From contig CAZZIE010000011.1 of assembly GCA_964654185.1 (NCBI GenBank), positions 1 through 52,692 of the forward strand: a stretch of DNA of 52,692 nucleotides, read 5' to 3'. The position numbers were made by a program, and so were the translations under genes. The notes under the pieces are model-generated. The model searched no databases and was not told the origin of the DNA. It worked only from the letters and a program-made list of their open reading frames with translations. The DNA comes from CAYFQV01 sp964654185 (GTDB lineage: Bacteria > Spirochaetota > Spirochaetia > DSM-27196 > PWMO01). The stretch's first letter is position 1; every line of letters begins with the position of its first letter. Positions 6,861 to 15,695 of this stretch are shown in pieces.

Positions 6861-9800
6861 ATGAAGTCACGAATGAATCGTTCAGGAATCAATTCTCTGG
6901 GAACGATGCTTACTGGTCCGGCCGCGCTCCGCATGGCTGGAATCGCAATTGCGGCTGCGCTGGTTCTCGCCGGCTGCATGAACCCCCTCGGCAGCGTATT
7001 AGCCGCGCTCCGGGTTCAGGATGCCGAGGCGGCGAGCGGGCCCGTCGCGGACGTGCGGATCTCCGTCGGTGGCTACGGCGCGCAGTCGATCATCCCCGAT
7101 GTGGCCTCCCGGATCGACGAGTACCACGTGACCCTCAGCCGCGACGGCTTCGACGATATCTCCCTCTCCGGCGCCGGGACCACCTTCGACTTCACCGAGG
7201 TGCCCGCGGGTACCTGGACGGTGATCGTGGAGGCGGTGGATGCCGGCGGCGCAGTCATCGGTAGGGGCTCCGCCCAGATTGATGTCGCAGTCGGCGGCGC
7301 GAACAGCGTAAGCGTGTCGGTTGCGCCCACCGACGCCGGCACCGGCACGGTCGACCTGACGGTGAGCTGGGACCCGCCGAGCCTGATCGACGCGGTGCAG
7401 AGCGCCACTCTCACTCCTCAGGACGAAGGCGGTGCGGCTCAGGACATCTCCGGCGACCTGGACGTGAGCGCTGTCGCTTCCGGCCAGATCGCCTACCAGG
7501 CGAGCCTCGACGCCGGGGTCTACCGCCTGGAACTCCGGTTCGGCCGGGAGGGGCGGTTCGTGGCGGTGGTCATGGAGGCACTCCACGTCTACGACAACGT
7601 GGTCACTGAGGAGACGCTCGCTCTCTCATCCGCGGAAATCGGGATGGCGCCGGAGCCGCCGACGGATGTGAGCGCAACCACGGCAGTGAACCAGGTCGCG
7701 TTGAGCTGGAGCGATGTCAGTACCGTGAACGAGCTCTACGAGATCCAACGGAAACTGGGCAGCGAATCCACCTGGCAGACTATCGACATTGATCCGCCTC
7801 TGGGCGCCACGGCGGTTGGGTACGTCGACACGGCCGCCCTGGGCGGAACTACGTATGACTACCGCATCCGGGCGACCAACCAGTTCGGTCCTGCGAACGC
7901 CTCCGAAGGATGGGTGGAGATCACCGGGGTTACGTCCAACGCTCTCCTTTTCGTCACGACGAGTCAGCCCACCGGACCGGGCAGCCTGCAAGCAGCCCTG
8001 TCCGGCGCACAGAGTGGCGATACCATACTTTTTGACAAGGACCGCACGATTTCGGCACCGGCGACGCTTGCCGCGCCGCCGAGCTGGTTTACGATCTCGG
8101 AGTCGGTCACCATTGATGCGGGAAGTCACACAATCGTTCTCGACGCGAATGACGCCGGTCGCCACTTCCACGTTCAGGGCCCGGCGACGCTGACCCTCAA
8201 GAGTGATCCGGATGCCGGTGGATCGCTCGAGTTACGAAACGGTCGTGGCCAGGATGGAAGCGAGGGTGTCCGGGGTGGCGCCGTCTTTGTTGACTCCGGC
8301 GCTTCATTGGTAACCGAATACGTGGATTTCCTGCATAACGAAACCACGGCTGGCCAAGGCGATGACTCGAGCGGCGGTGCGATCTCCGCCCTCGGCGACG
8401 TCTCGATTACCGGCGGTACATTCAAGAACAACTCCGGTGGCTCCTACGGTGGCGCGATTGCCGTGGCAGCGTCGGCGGGCAGCTTCATAGTGAAGGGTGC
8501 GACATTCGATGGTAACTCCGCGAGTTCGGATGGAGGTGCCATTCGAACGTTCGCCGAGGACGCCATTATCTCAGGAACCACATTCGTCCGGAATTCGGCC
8601 TCGGGTGCCGGTGGTGCGCTCAGATCCGGGAGCACCGCCAGCAGGACGCGCATTACCACCTCGCGGTTCTACGGCAATAGTACCGGTAGCCACGGCGGTG
8701 CAATTGCCGGCATCTGGCTTTCAGAGTTTCCGCGACCGCAACTGGTTGTGAGCACATCGGTCTTTGTCGGGAATCTCGTTCCCAATGGCTTGATCTACAA
8801 CGGCTCGGCCATCCGATTCGACGGAGTTGATGCCGCGATCGTCAATTCAACGTTTCACCGAAATGGTATCGATACCAGCTACAGGCTCTTTTCCTCGGGC
8901 TCGGGTTCATACAATTTCAAGAACAACATCTTCAGAGATACCGATACGGGGCTTGCCACTCTCGTCGAGCAGGACGGCAACACCCACAGCTTGGAGGAAC
9001 CCTACATTGTGCGAAAACCACAGAAGGGAACCGACGGTGTCTGGGGAACTGCAGACGACGACTACGGCGACCTGAGACTGCAGAGTAACTCGCCGGCTGT
9101 GGATCGTGGCGGGGATACCCATCTGCGCTGGGACTTCGCCGATCTGGACGGAGACGGCGATACGACCGAGCCGGAATCACGAGACCTGGACGGCAATCCC
9201 CGCGTGATCAACGGTACCGTGGATCACGGTGCGTACGAGTTCACCGGAGAATCTGAGCCGGGAATACTCAGGGTCACCAAGAGCGCGGCAACCGGCGGAG
9301 GCAGTCTTACCCAGGCCCTCTCACAGGCAGCAGACGGTGACACCATCATATTCGACGGCAGCTACACCATAACGGCGCCGGATCCGTTGCCGGCCGCGCC
9401 GAACTGGTTCACCGTCTCGGACTCCATTACCATTGATGCTCAGAATAACGACATCGTACTCGACGCCAACCAGTTGGGTCGCCACTTCCTTGTAGACGGT
9501 TCGGCAACCCTGACGCTCCGGTCGGACGGCGGAGGCTCGTTCACTTTGCAGAACGGGCTCGGGATCGACGACGGTGACCCATTAGTTGTGGCGGGTCACG
9601 GCGGGGCGATCTTCGTGTCGAACAACTCCAACCTGGACATGGCAGGTGTGACCTTCACCGGCAACGCGACGCAATCCGGATCCGGACGCAGCGGCGGCGC
9701 CCTGCGACTGGGGACGGGAACTCACGTGGTCCGCGACAGCGTCTTCGACGGGAACGACACCGACAGTCTGGGCGGAGCCATCTTTCAGGTTGCGGCAGGC

Positions 9801-10658
9801 ACTCTGCGTGTCCAAGGGTCGCAACTGCGGAACAACCGCGCCGGCCTGGGCTCGGGAGGCGGAGGCGGCGCCATCTTCGTCCAGGGTGGAACAGCCTCCA
9901 CCATTACCGTCGCGGACTCTCTGTTTGAAGGCAACGAGGCGCAGAACACCGGACGCGGCGGTGCCATCTACCTTGACGGTGTGGGCCGGATCCACACCAC
10001 CCGATTCTTCCGCAACACCTCGGCCGACGAAGGCGGGGCGATCTACGGCAACGATGGCAGTGCCGACGTCTCCATTGCGGCGTCCAGCTTCGCCGGTAAC
10101 CTCTCCGCCACCGGCGGCGGGGCAATCTTCGCCGCGGCGGGAGATCTGACCGTGGCATCGAGCGAGTTCTACGGAAACTCCAGCACCGGCGGCGCCGCCG
10201 GGGCCATCCGGACGACGACGGGCGCGCACGTCGTCTCCTCGTCGACGTTCGTTGCGAATTCCCAGTCGAGCGGCGAAGAGGTGGTCATGGATGCGGGCGA
10301 GATCTCGAACAGCGTGTTCGCCGGAGACGACGTACCCGGCGGGTCGCCGACGGTCACCTACACCATCGCGGGCGCCGGTGCCGTTGCCGGAACAGGCAAC
10401 CTGAACGCCGATCCCCTGCTGGTGGCCGCTCCGGCCGTCGGCGGCGACGGTCTCTGGGGCACGGGCGACGACACCGGCGACCTCTCACTGCAGAGCGGTT
10501 CGCCGGCGATCGATGCGGGGAACGCCACCCTCCTGCCGGCGGATGCCACGGACCTGGACGGCGACGGCGACACGACGGAGACGCTTCCGCGCGACCGCGC
10601 CGGGAACCCCCGGGTCAGCGGCTCCGCACTCGATATGGGCGCCTACGAGGCGCAGTAG
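6861..10658 (+). CDS. Large lipoprotein with FN3 domain and two tandem beta-helix modules
   Basis: 1265 aa. The signal ends in the lipobox LVLAGC (about residues 34-39). After a beta-rich N-terminal region (60-250) comes a fibronectin type III-like domain (about 265-355, PTDVSATTAVNQVALSW). Two homologous parallel beta-helix modules follow, at about 360-795 and 801-1265. Each begins with SLxxAL and GDTIxFD motifs, continues with ITIDA and VLDAN, then has many GGAI and FxxN coils as in Pmp-like helices. Each ends with an SPAxD...DLDGDGDTTE...GNPRV...GAYE block typical of choice-of-anchor beta-helix proteins. This is probably a surface adhesin or glycan-binding protein. Its 3' end overlaps the convergent gene by 44 bp. 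Confidence 0.88.
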   Translation: MKSRMNRSGINSLGTMLTGPAALRMAGIAIAAALVLAGCMNPLGSVLAALRVQDAEAASGPVADVRISVGGYGAQSIIPDVASRIDEYHVTLSRDGFDDISLSGAGTTFDFTEVPAGTWTVIVEAVDAGGAVIGRGSAQIDVAVGGANSVSVSVAPTDAGTGTVDLTVSWDPPSLIDAVQSATLTPQDEGGAAQDISGDLDVSAVASGQIAYQASLDAGVYRLELRFGREGRFVAVVMEALHVYDNVVTEETLALSSAEIGMAPEPPTDVSATTAVNQVALSWSDVSTVNELYEIQRKLGSESTWQTIDIDPPLGATAVGYVDTAALGGTTYDYRIRATNQFGPANASEGWVEITGVTSNALLFVTTSQPTGPGSLQAALSGAQSGDTILFDKDRTISAPATLAAPPSWFTISESVTIDAGSHTIVLDANDAGRHFHVQGPATLTLKSDPDAGGSLELRNGRGQDGSEGVRGGAVFVDSGASLVTEYVDFLHNETTAGQGDDSSGGAISALGDVSITGGTFKNNSGGSYGGAIAVAASAGSFIVKGATFDGNSASSDGGAIRTFAEDAIISGTTFVRNSASGAGGALRSGSTASRTRITTSRFYGNSTGSHGGAIAGIWLSEFPRPQLVVSTSVFVGNLVPNGLIYNGSAIRFDGVDAAIVNSTFHRNGIDTSYRLFSSGSGSYNFKNNIFRDTDTGLATLVEQDGNTHSLEEPYIVRKPQKGTDGVWGTADDDYGDLRLQSNSPAVDRGGDTHLRWDFADLDGDGDTTEPESRDLDGNPRVINGTVDHGAYEFTGESEPGILRVTKSAATGGGSLTQALSQAADGDTIIFDGSYTITAPDPLPAAPNWFTVSDSITIDAQNNDIVLDANQLGRHFLVDGSATLTLRSDGGGSFTLQNGLGIDDGDPLVVAGHGGAIFVSNNSNLDMAGVTFTGNATQSGSGRSGGALRLGTGTHVVRDSVFDGNDTDSLGGAIFQVAAGTLRVQGSQLRNNRAGLGSGGGGGAIFVQGGTASTITVADSLFEGNEAQNTGRGGAIYLDGVGRIHTTRFFRNTSADEGGAIYGNDGSADVSIAASSFAGNLSATGGGAIFAAAGDLTVASSEFYGNSSTGGAAGAIRTTTGAHVVSSSTFVANSQSSGEEVVMDAGEISNSVFAGDDVPGGSPTVTYTIAGAGAVAGTGNLNADPLLVAAPAVGGDGLWGTGDDTGDLSLQSGSPAIDAGNATLLPADATDLDGDGDTTETLPRDRAGNPRVSGSALDMGAYEAQ

Positions 10659-11265
10659 CTACCCGCGGCAGGAAGCGCGGCACGGCGGCCTGGTACTCTG
10701 CGTAGCGCTCCCCGAAGGCGCGGCGCAGGAGCGCCTCCTCTCGCAGGCGCCGGGTGGTCATGAGGGTGAGAATCGTCGCCATGCCGAGCAGCCCGATCGG
10801 CCAGCTCCGGGTGTGGAGGCCCGTTGCGAGAAAGTGCGTGAAGAAGGCGAGGTAGATCGGGTGCTGAAGGTGCCGGTAGGGGCCCCAGGTCACCAGGTGG
10901 TCCTGGGGCTTCAGCCCCAGGGTGCTTGAGAACTCCCGGTTCAGCGCCTTGTGCGCCCACACCAGCAGTACAAGACTCAGGGTCGATGCCGAAGTGCCGA
11001 CCACGCGGAGTGCCGTCGGCACCGGCACGAACATCCACGCCCACTCACGGGGTACCAGGAAGTACGCCACAATCGCGGCGATCAGGACGCTGCCGAGGGC
11101 CCACCGGGCGACGACGTTGCCAACCCCCTCGGCGCGGTTTACGAGCGGCCGCTTCAGGTCCCCCGCCGCCAGGCGGAAGCGCAGGCGGATCCCCATGAGC
11201 GCCAGGTGCAGAACAATGAACACCAGCGCAAAGGGGGCATCCGCCGCGGGGAACTGCGACAGCAT
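10615..11265 (-). CDS. Isoprenylcysteine carboxyl methyltransferase-like membrane protein
   Basis: 216 aa with about five hydrophobic segments. The C-terminal half carries the ICMT/PEMT-like SAM-binding signature: GPYRHLQHPIYLAFF, then a short TM segment, then EEALLRRAFGERYAEYQ. Bacterial members are membrane methyltransferases with mostly unknown substrates; prenylated proteins are not expected here. The gene starts 6 bp after the MFS transporter and is probably cotranscribed with it. Its last 44 bp overlap the end of the convergent beta-helix lipoprotein gene. Confidence 0.75.
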   Translation of the reverse strand: MLSQFPAADAPFALVFIVLHLALMGIRLRFRLAAGDLKRPLVNRAEGVGNVVARWALGSVLIAAIVAYFLVPREWAWMFVPVPTALRVVGTSASTLSLVLLVWAHKALNREFSSTLGLKPQDHLVTWGPYRHLQHPIYLAFFTHFLATGLHTRSWPIGLLGMATILTLMTTRRLREEALLRRAFGERYAEYQAAVPRFLPRVATAPRRRPYRVRSR

Positions 11266-11271
11266 GTGCGG

Positions 11272-12678
11272 TCACGCCTCGGCGCCCGCGGACGTATCGC
11301 CGGCATCGTGTACATCGACCGCAGGTCCCTCTCCTGCCTCTCCTCTATGGACGCGGCCCATGAGCACCAGGGCACCGGCCATGCACAGCGCGGCGAAGAC
11401 GAAGAGGGCGGGGTAGCCGAAGAGGTCGATTATGCCGCCGGTGATCGGCGGCGAGACGATTGCGGCGGCCTGGGAGAAGAAGTAGTAGAGGCCGGTGTAG
11501 ATGCCCATGGTGGCGTAGCCGGCCATCTGCCAGAGCATAGGGAAGGAGTTGGTGATCACCGAGACCCAGAGGATGCCGAAGAGGAAGAGCAGCCCCCAGA
11601 AGAGGGCAACCCGTACGCCGCCGGGAAGGCCCAGGGCGTCCGCGGCGGCGCCGAGAACAAAGATCAGAAGCAGAATGACAATGAGGCCGGTGAGGGCGCC
11701 GCGGATGGTGCGGCGGCGGCCCAGACGGTGCGCCACAATGCCGGATGGGACTGCGAAGATCGCATACGCCACTGCGACCATCCCTGCCGAGAGGGGAGCA
11801 AAGCCCTCGCTCAACTCCAGAACCTCGACGGTGTAGAGCCCCAGGAAGGGGAGGACCCCCTGGTAGCCGAGGAACCAGAGGAAGAGGGAGAGCAGGACGA
11901 AGAAGGCGCTTCGCTCCTCGCTCCGCAGAATGGTTCGGAGGCTCTGCCGCAGCGGCACTCTCGATTCCTCGTCCTTGGCGCGCTCCCGCTCCTTCACGAA
12001 GAGGAAGACCGCAATCGTCGCCAGGATCACCAGTAGCGCGGCGATCAGGAAGGGGAGTTGCCGCCGGCTGTCGCCGATGATGGGCAGCTGAATCGACACC
12101 GCCGCCAGGGGTCCCAGGATCACCGTGCCCACAATGGCCGCGATCCCGCCCATCAGGTTAATGACGCCGTTCGCCTCCGACCGGAACTCCCCCGGGATGG
12201 TGTCCGGCATGAGGGCGACCACAGGCCCCCGCGCAGACTGCTTGAAGACGTTCAGCGCAAAGAGGCCGATCACCAGCGCCAGCAGGGAGATCCGCGCGGC
12301 GCTCGGGACGAAGCCGAACATGATGGCGGTCAGGGGCAGGGTGACAATGATGAAGGGCATCCTCCTGCCGATGGGAGTACGCACCTGGTCCGACCACGCC
12401 GAGACGATCGGAATCAGCAGAACGGCGAAGATGTTGTCCAGGGTCATGATCGTGCCGATTGCGGAGCGTGATTCCACGAAGTCCGCCAGAAAGATCGGCA
12501 CGAAGGTGTCATAGAGGGGATCCATGAGCCCCATGGTGAAGAAGCCCAGACCAATGACAATGGTGGTGCGGTAGAAGCCCTGCGGCAGAGTCGGTTTGGC
12601 CGCGGCGCTGGAAGCCCCGGCGCGGCTTCCGGCCGACGGGTTCGCGCTCTCGGGGCCGTTGTTGCTGTTCGTGGTCAC
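11272..12678 (-). CDS. MFS transporter (sugar/SLC45- or GPH-like)
   Basis: 468 aa with about 12 TM segments and a Ser/Ala-rich N-terminal tail of about 30 residues. The loop after TM2-TM3 reads SAWSDQVRTPIGRRMPFI, a variant of the MFS motif seen in sucrose/maltose-type (SLC45, GPH) carriers. PDTIPGEFRSEANGV after TM5 also fits that group. The start is GTG at 12678 with AAGGAGG upstream. The substrate is probably a sugar, but sequence alone does not identify it. It is followed 6 bp downstream by the ICMT-like gene. Confidence 0.85.
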   Translation of the reverse strand: MTTNSNNGPESANPSAGSRAGASSAAAKPTLPQGFYRTTIVIGLGFFTMGLMDPLYDTFVPIFLADFVESRSAIGTIMTLDNIFAVLLIPIVSAWSDQVRTPIGRRMPFIIVTLPLTAIMFGFVPSAARISLLALVIGLFALNVFKQSARGPVVALMPDTIPGEFRSEANGVINLMGGIAAIVGTVILGPLAAVSIQLPIIGDSRRQLPFLIAALLVILATIAVFLFVKERERAKDEESRVPLRQSLRTILRSEERSAFFVLLSLFLWFLGYQGVLPFLGLYTVEVLELSEGFAPLSAGMVAVAYAIFAVPSGIVAHRLGRRRTIRGALTGLIVILLLIFVLGAAADALGLPGGVRVALFWGLLFLFGILWVSVITNSFPMLWQMAGYATMGIYTGLYYFFSQAAAIVSPPITGGIIDLFGYPALFVFAALCMAGALVLMGRVHRGEAGEGPAVDVHDAGDTSAGAEA

Positions 12679-12765
12679 TGACGCCCTCCTTATCCTTCCG
12701 GCGGCATCATAGCGCGCCCGCGTACGAGGGGCCAGTGGAAAAACGGGGAAGGCGGTGGTCGTTCA

Positions 12766-12835
12766 ACGCGGGCGCGGCAGACGCGGGTGCGGCAGACGCG
12801 GGGTGTCGCGTGCCGAGCGGGCGCCGGGGCGCCCG
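12766..12835. repeat. 15-bp tandem repeat and hairpin after prfC
   Basis: ACGCGGGYGCGGCAG occurs twice in tandem (12766-12780, 12781-12795) with a partial third copy to 12803. An inverted repeat at 12818-12835 (CGGGCGCC with GGCGCCCG) could act as the prfC transcription end on the minus strand. No other function is seen in this 173-bp gap. Confidence 0.5.
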
Positions 12836-12851
12836 TGCGGCGCGGCGGCCG

Positions 12852-14486
12852 TCACCCCGCCTGGGCGGTCGCGGTGCGGAGGGCGTACTCCGATTCGGCC
12901 TTGTGGAGCTCCGAGGTGAAGTGGAAGTGCACCTTCGGGTACATCTTCCGCATGGAGTCGAGCATCCACTCCGACTCGGCAAAGTAGACGGGAATGCCGT
13001 CCTTGTCGTTGGCAATCTGGCTCTGGCGCACCCGCATGAAGCTCTCGAGCTCCTTCGGGTCATCCGCGGTGAGCCAGCAGGCGCGCCGGTAGGGTAGGCG
13101 CTCGAAGCGGCACGCCGCGTTGTACTCGTTCTCTAGGCGGTAGCGAATGACCTCGAACTGAAGCTCCCCGACGGTGCCGAGGATCTTGCGGCGCCCCTTG
13201 TCCTGAATGAAGAGCTGCGCCACTCCCTCTTCGACCAGATGGCGAAGTCCCGTGTCGAGCTGCTTGGAGCGCATGGGATCGGTGGCGATCACCTCCTTGA
13301 AGTTCTCCGGGGAGAAGTTCGGAAGGCCCTGGAAGTAGAAGTCCTCGCCCTCGGTGAGGGTGTCGCCGATCTTCAGGTTGCCCCGATCGTAGAGGCCCAC
13401 GACGTCGCCGGGGTAGGCGTCGTCGACGGTCTGCTTCTTCCGCGCCATGAAGCTGTAGAGCATGGAGAAGCGCACGTCCTTGCCCAGCCGGACGTGGCGG
13501 AAGGGTTTCTCCCGCTGAAAGCGGCCGGAGCACACGCGCATGAAGGCAATGCGGTCGCGGTGCTTCGGATCGAGGTTGGCGTGGATCTTGAAGATGAAGC
13601 CGCTGAAGCGCTCCTCATCCGGCTCCACCACCCGTGCAGTGGTTTCCCGGCGCCGGGGTGCCGGCGCAATGTTCAGGAAGGTGTGCAGGAGCTCGCGAAC
13701 GCCGAAGTTGTTCAGGGCGCTGCCGAAGAATACCGGCGCCAGACGGCCGGCCAGGTACTCATTCACACTGAAGGGCTCATAGACTCCCTCAATGAGCTCC
13801 ACGTCCTCCCGGAGCTGATCGGCGCTCGAGTCCAGGAGTTCGTCCAGGCGCGGGTCGGTCAGGTCGTCAAAGCGGATCCGCTCCGTCTCAACCTCGGTCT
13901 TGGCGGACTCGAAGAGGTCCAGGCTCGCCTCATTCAGGTTGTAGACGCCCTTGAAGCGCTGCCCCATGCCGATGGGCCACGACAGCGGCCGCACGCGGAT
14001 GTCGAGCTTCTCTTCGAGCTCGTCGGCGAGCTCCATGGGCGGACGCCCCTCCCGGTCGAGCTTGTTCACGAAGATGATGACCGGGGTGTTGCGCATCCGG
14101 CAGACGTTCATGAGTTGCTCGGTCTGCGTCTCGACACCCTTCGCGGCATCGACGACCAGAATGACGCTGTCCACCGCGGAGAGGGTTCGGTATGTGTCCT
14201 CGGCGAAATCCTTGTGCCCCGGGGTGTCCAGAATGTTCACGAGCTTGCCGTCGTATTCGAAGGTCATGACCGCCGTCGCCACGGAGATGCCGCGCTGCTT
14301 CTCGATCTCCATGAAGTCGCTCGTGGTGGTGCGCTTGATCTTGTTGGACTTGACCGCCCCGGCCTGATGAATGCCGCCACCGAAGAGCAGAAGCTTCTCC
14401 GTGAGCGTCGTCTTGCCCGCATCGGGGTGGCTGATCACCGCGAAGGTGCGGCGCTTTTCGATTTCGTGGTTCCGTTGATCTGTCAT
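12852..14486 (-). CDS. prfC: Peptide chain release factor 3
   Basis: 544 aa, slightly longer than the E. coli protein (529). RF3 is a translational GTPase that removes RF1 and RF2 from the ribosome after peptide release. The G motifs are intact: P-loop SHPDAGKTTLTEK near the N-terminus, DTPGHKDFAEDTYR as G3, and NKLDREGR as G4. Domain II and the RF3 C-terminal domain follow (GTVGELQFEVI and the TADDPKELESF region). The C-terminal extension is short. The Shine-Dalgarno is weak. It is monocistronic by spacing, 114 bp after btuD on the same strand. Confidence 0.97.
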   Translation of the reverse strand: MTDQRNHEIEKRRTFAVISHPDAGKTTLTEKLLLFGGGIHQAGAVKSNKIKRTTTSDFMEIEKQRGISVATAVMTFEYDGKLVNILDTPGHKDFAEDTYRTLSAVDSVILVVDAAKGVETQTEQLMNVCRMRNTPVIIFVNKLDREGRPPMELADELEEKLDIRVRPLSWPIGMGQRFKGVYNLNEASLDLFESAKTEVETERIRFDDLTDPRLDELLDSSADQLREDVELIEGVYEPFSVNEYLAGRLAPVFFGSALNNFGVRELLHTFLNIAPAPRRRETTARVVEPDEERFSGFIFKIHANLDPKHRDRIAFMRVCSGRFQREKPFRHVRLGKDVRFSMLYSFMARKKQTVDDAYPGDVVGLYDRGNLKIGDTLTEGEDFYFQGLPNFSPENFKEVIATDPMRSKQLDTGLRHLVEEGVAQLFIQDKGRRKILGTVGELQFEVIRYRLENEYNAACRFERLPYRRACWLTADDPKELESFMRVRQSQIANDKDGIPVYFAESEWMLDSMRKMYPKVHFHFTSELHKAESEYALRTATAQAG

Positions 14487-14600
14487 AGGTGAGCGCTCAA
14501 GATAACAAATGCGGCGCCCAACGTATACCGCAACCTGCGGGCGCGCTCGGGCCGGACGCGCCGAGCGCAGCTTGCCCGTGCCGGTTCCCGGTGGCCCCAG

Positions 14601-15695
14601 CTACTCCCGCACCATCTCCACGAGCGCCTCAATGGTGAACACGGTCTCTGATACTGTGCCGATGCCCACGGACCACGCCGGGCGGTCTCCCTCATGAACC
14701 GTCACGGTCGGCGCCGCCGTGGGGGGTAACGACTCGTGGGGGGCGCCGCCGCCGAGGCGGTGTTCGGCCTTGGTCGGGGAGGAACGCGCCACCGGTCGGC
14801 CGGCGCGCTCAATGGCGTGGGCGGTCCACTCGGCGGTGAGCCCCTCACCGATGAGGTGCACCGGCGATCCGGTGGGCTCCGGGAGCCGGAAGGTGCCGGT
14901 CCGGGCGTCGAAGCGCAGGGTGTCCGCCGGGAAGAGGGACTCAATGGCGCCGGAGAGGACCAGATCCTCCGGACTGCCCAGGCGGAGGGAGCCCTCCGCG
15001 CCGACCAGTGCGACCACGTCGGCGGTGCGCAGGACGAGCTCCACGTCGTGGCTGGAGGTGACGATGAGGCGACCCGTCGTGTGGGCAATGCGGCGCAGCG
15101 TCGACATGACGGTGGCACGGCCGGCAACGTCCAGGAAGGCGGTCGGCTCATCCAGAATCATGACGTCCGCCGCCTGCGCCAGCGCGCGGGCAACCGCGGC
15201 GCGCTGGCGCTCCCCGTCGCTGATCTCCGCCATCCACCGGCGCCGCAGCGGTGCAATGCCGGTCTGCTCCAGGGCATCATCGACGGCGCGGCGATCGACC
15301 CCGGAGAGTCGCGCCAGGAGGCCGGTGTAGGGGTGACGCCCCAGCTCGACGAAACGCTCCACCGTGAGATACCCCGGCGCCGCGAGTTGCGTCAGCACGA
15401 CGCTCAGCCGCCGCGCCCGCTCCCGCGCCGGAAGCTCCTGCAGGGACGCGCCGCCGATCCGGACGGTCCCCGCCAGGGGCGGAAGCAGCCCCGCCAGGGT
15501 ACGCAGGAGCGTTGTCTTCCCGCCGCCGTTGGGCCCGATTATGCAGAAGAAGCGCCCCCGCCGCATCTCCAGATCGAGCTCCCGCAGGACGACTCTCCGG
15601 GATCGCGGGTAGCCGCACGAGAGGCCGGACGCGGTCAGCTCCGGAGGAGAGTGGTACGAGGGGGCGTGCGAGGGGGAGGCCGTGAGCATCGTCAT
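14601..15695 (-). CDS. btuD: Cobalamin ABC transporter ATP-binding protein
   Basis: 364 aa from the ATG at 15695, which overlaps the btuC stop codon as ATGA; a second ATG at 15689 is possible. It powers vitamin B12 import through BtuC. Walker A is GPNGGGKTTLL, the signature is ISDGERQRAAVARAL (D in place of the usual G in SGGE), Walker B is VMILDEPTAFLD and the H-loop is TSSHD. After the ABC core there are about 110 extra residues, including a GEGLTAEWTAHAIERAGR segment that may be a small regulatory domain. The reading frame stays open upstream to 16604, but that part is the wrong frame of btuC. The operon and upstream riboswitch fix the substrate as cobalamin. Confidence 0.9.
   Translation of the reverse strand: MTMLTASPSHAPSYHSPPELTASGLSCGYPRSRRVVLRELDLEMRRGRFFCIIGPNGGGKTTLLRTLAGLLPPLAGTVRIGGASLQELPARERARRLSVVLTQLAAPGYLTVERFVELGRHPYTGLLARLSGVDRRAVDDALEQTGIAPLRRRWMAEISDGERQRAAVARALAQAADVMILDEPTAFLDVAGRATVMSTLRRIAHTTGRLIVTSSHDVELVLRTADVVALVGAEGSLRLGSPEDLVLSGAIESLFPADTLRFDARTGTFRLPEPTGSPVHLIGEGLTAEWTAHAIERAGRPVARSSPTKAEHRLGGGAPHESLPPTAAPTVTVHEGDRPAWSVGIGTVSETVFTIEALVEMVRE

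Noticed and set aside
12735..13097. Small plus-strand frame encoding AGAAD repeats
   Set aside because: The repeat is a by-product of the 15-bp GC-rich tandem repeat, and the frame then runs antisense to prfC.
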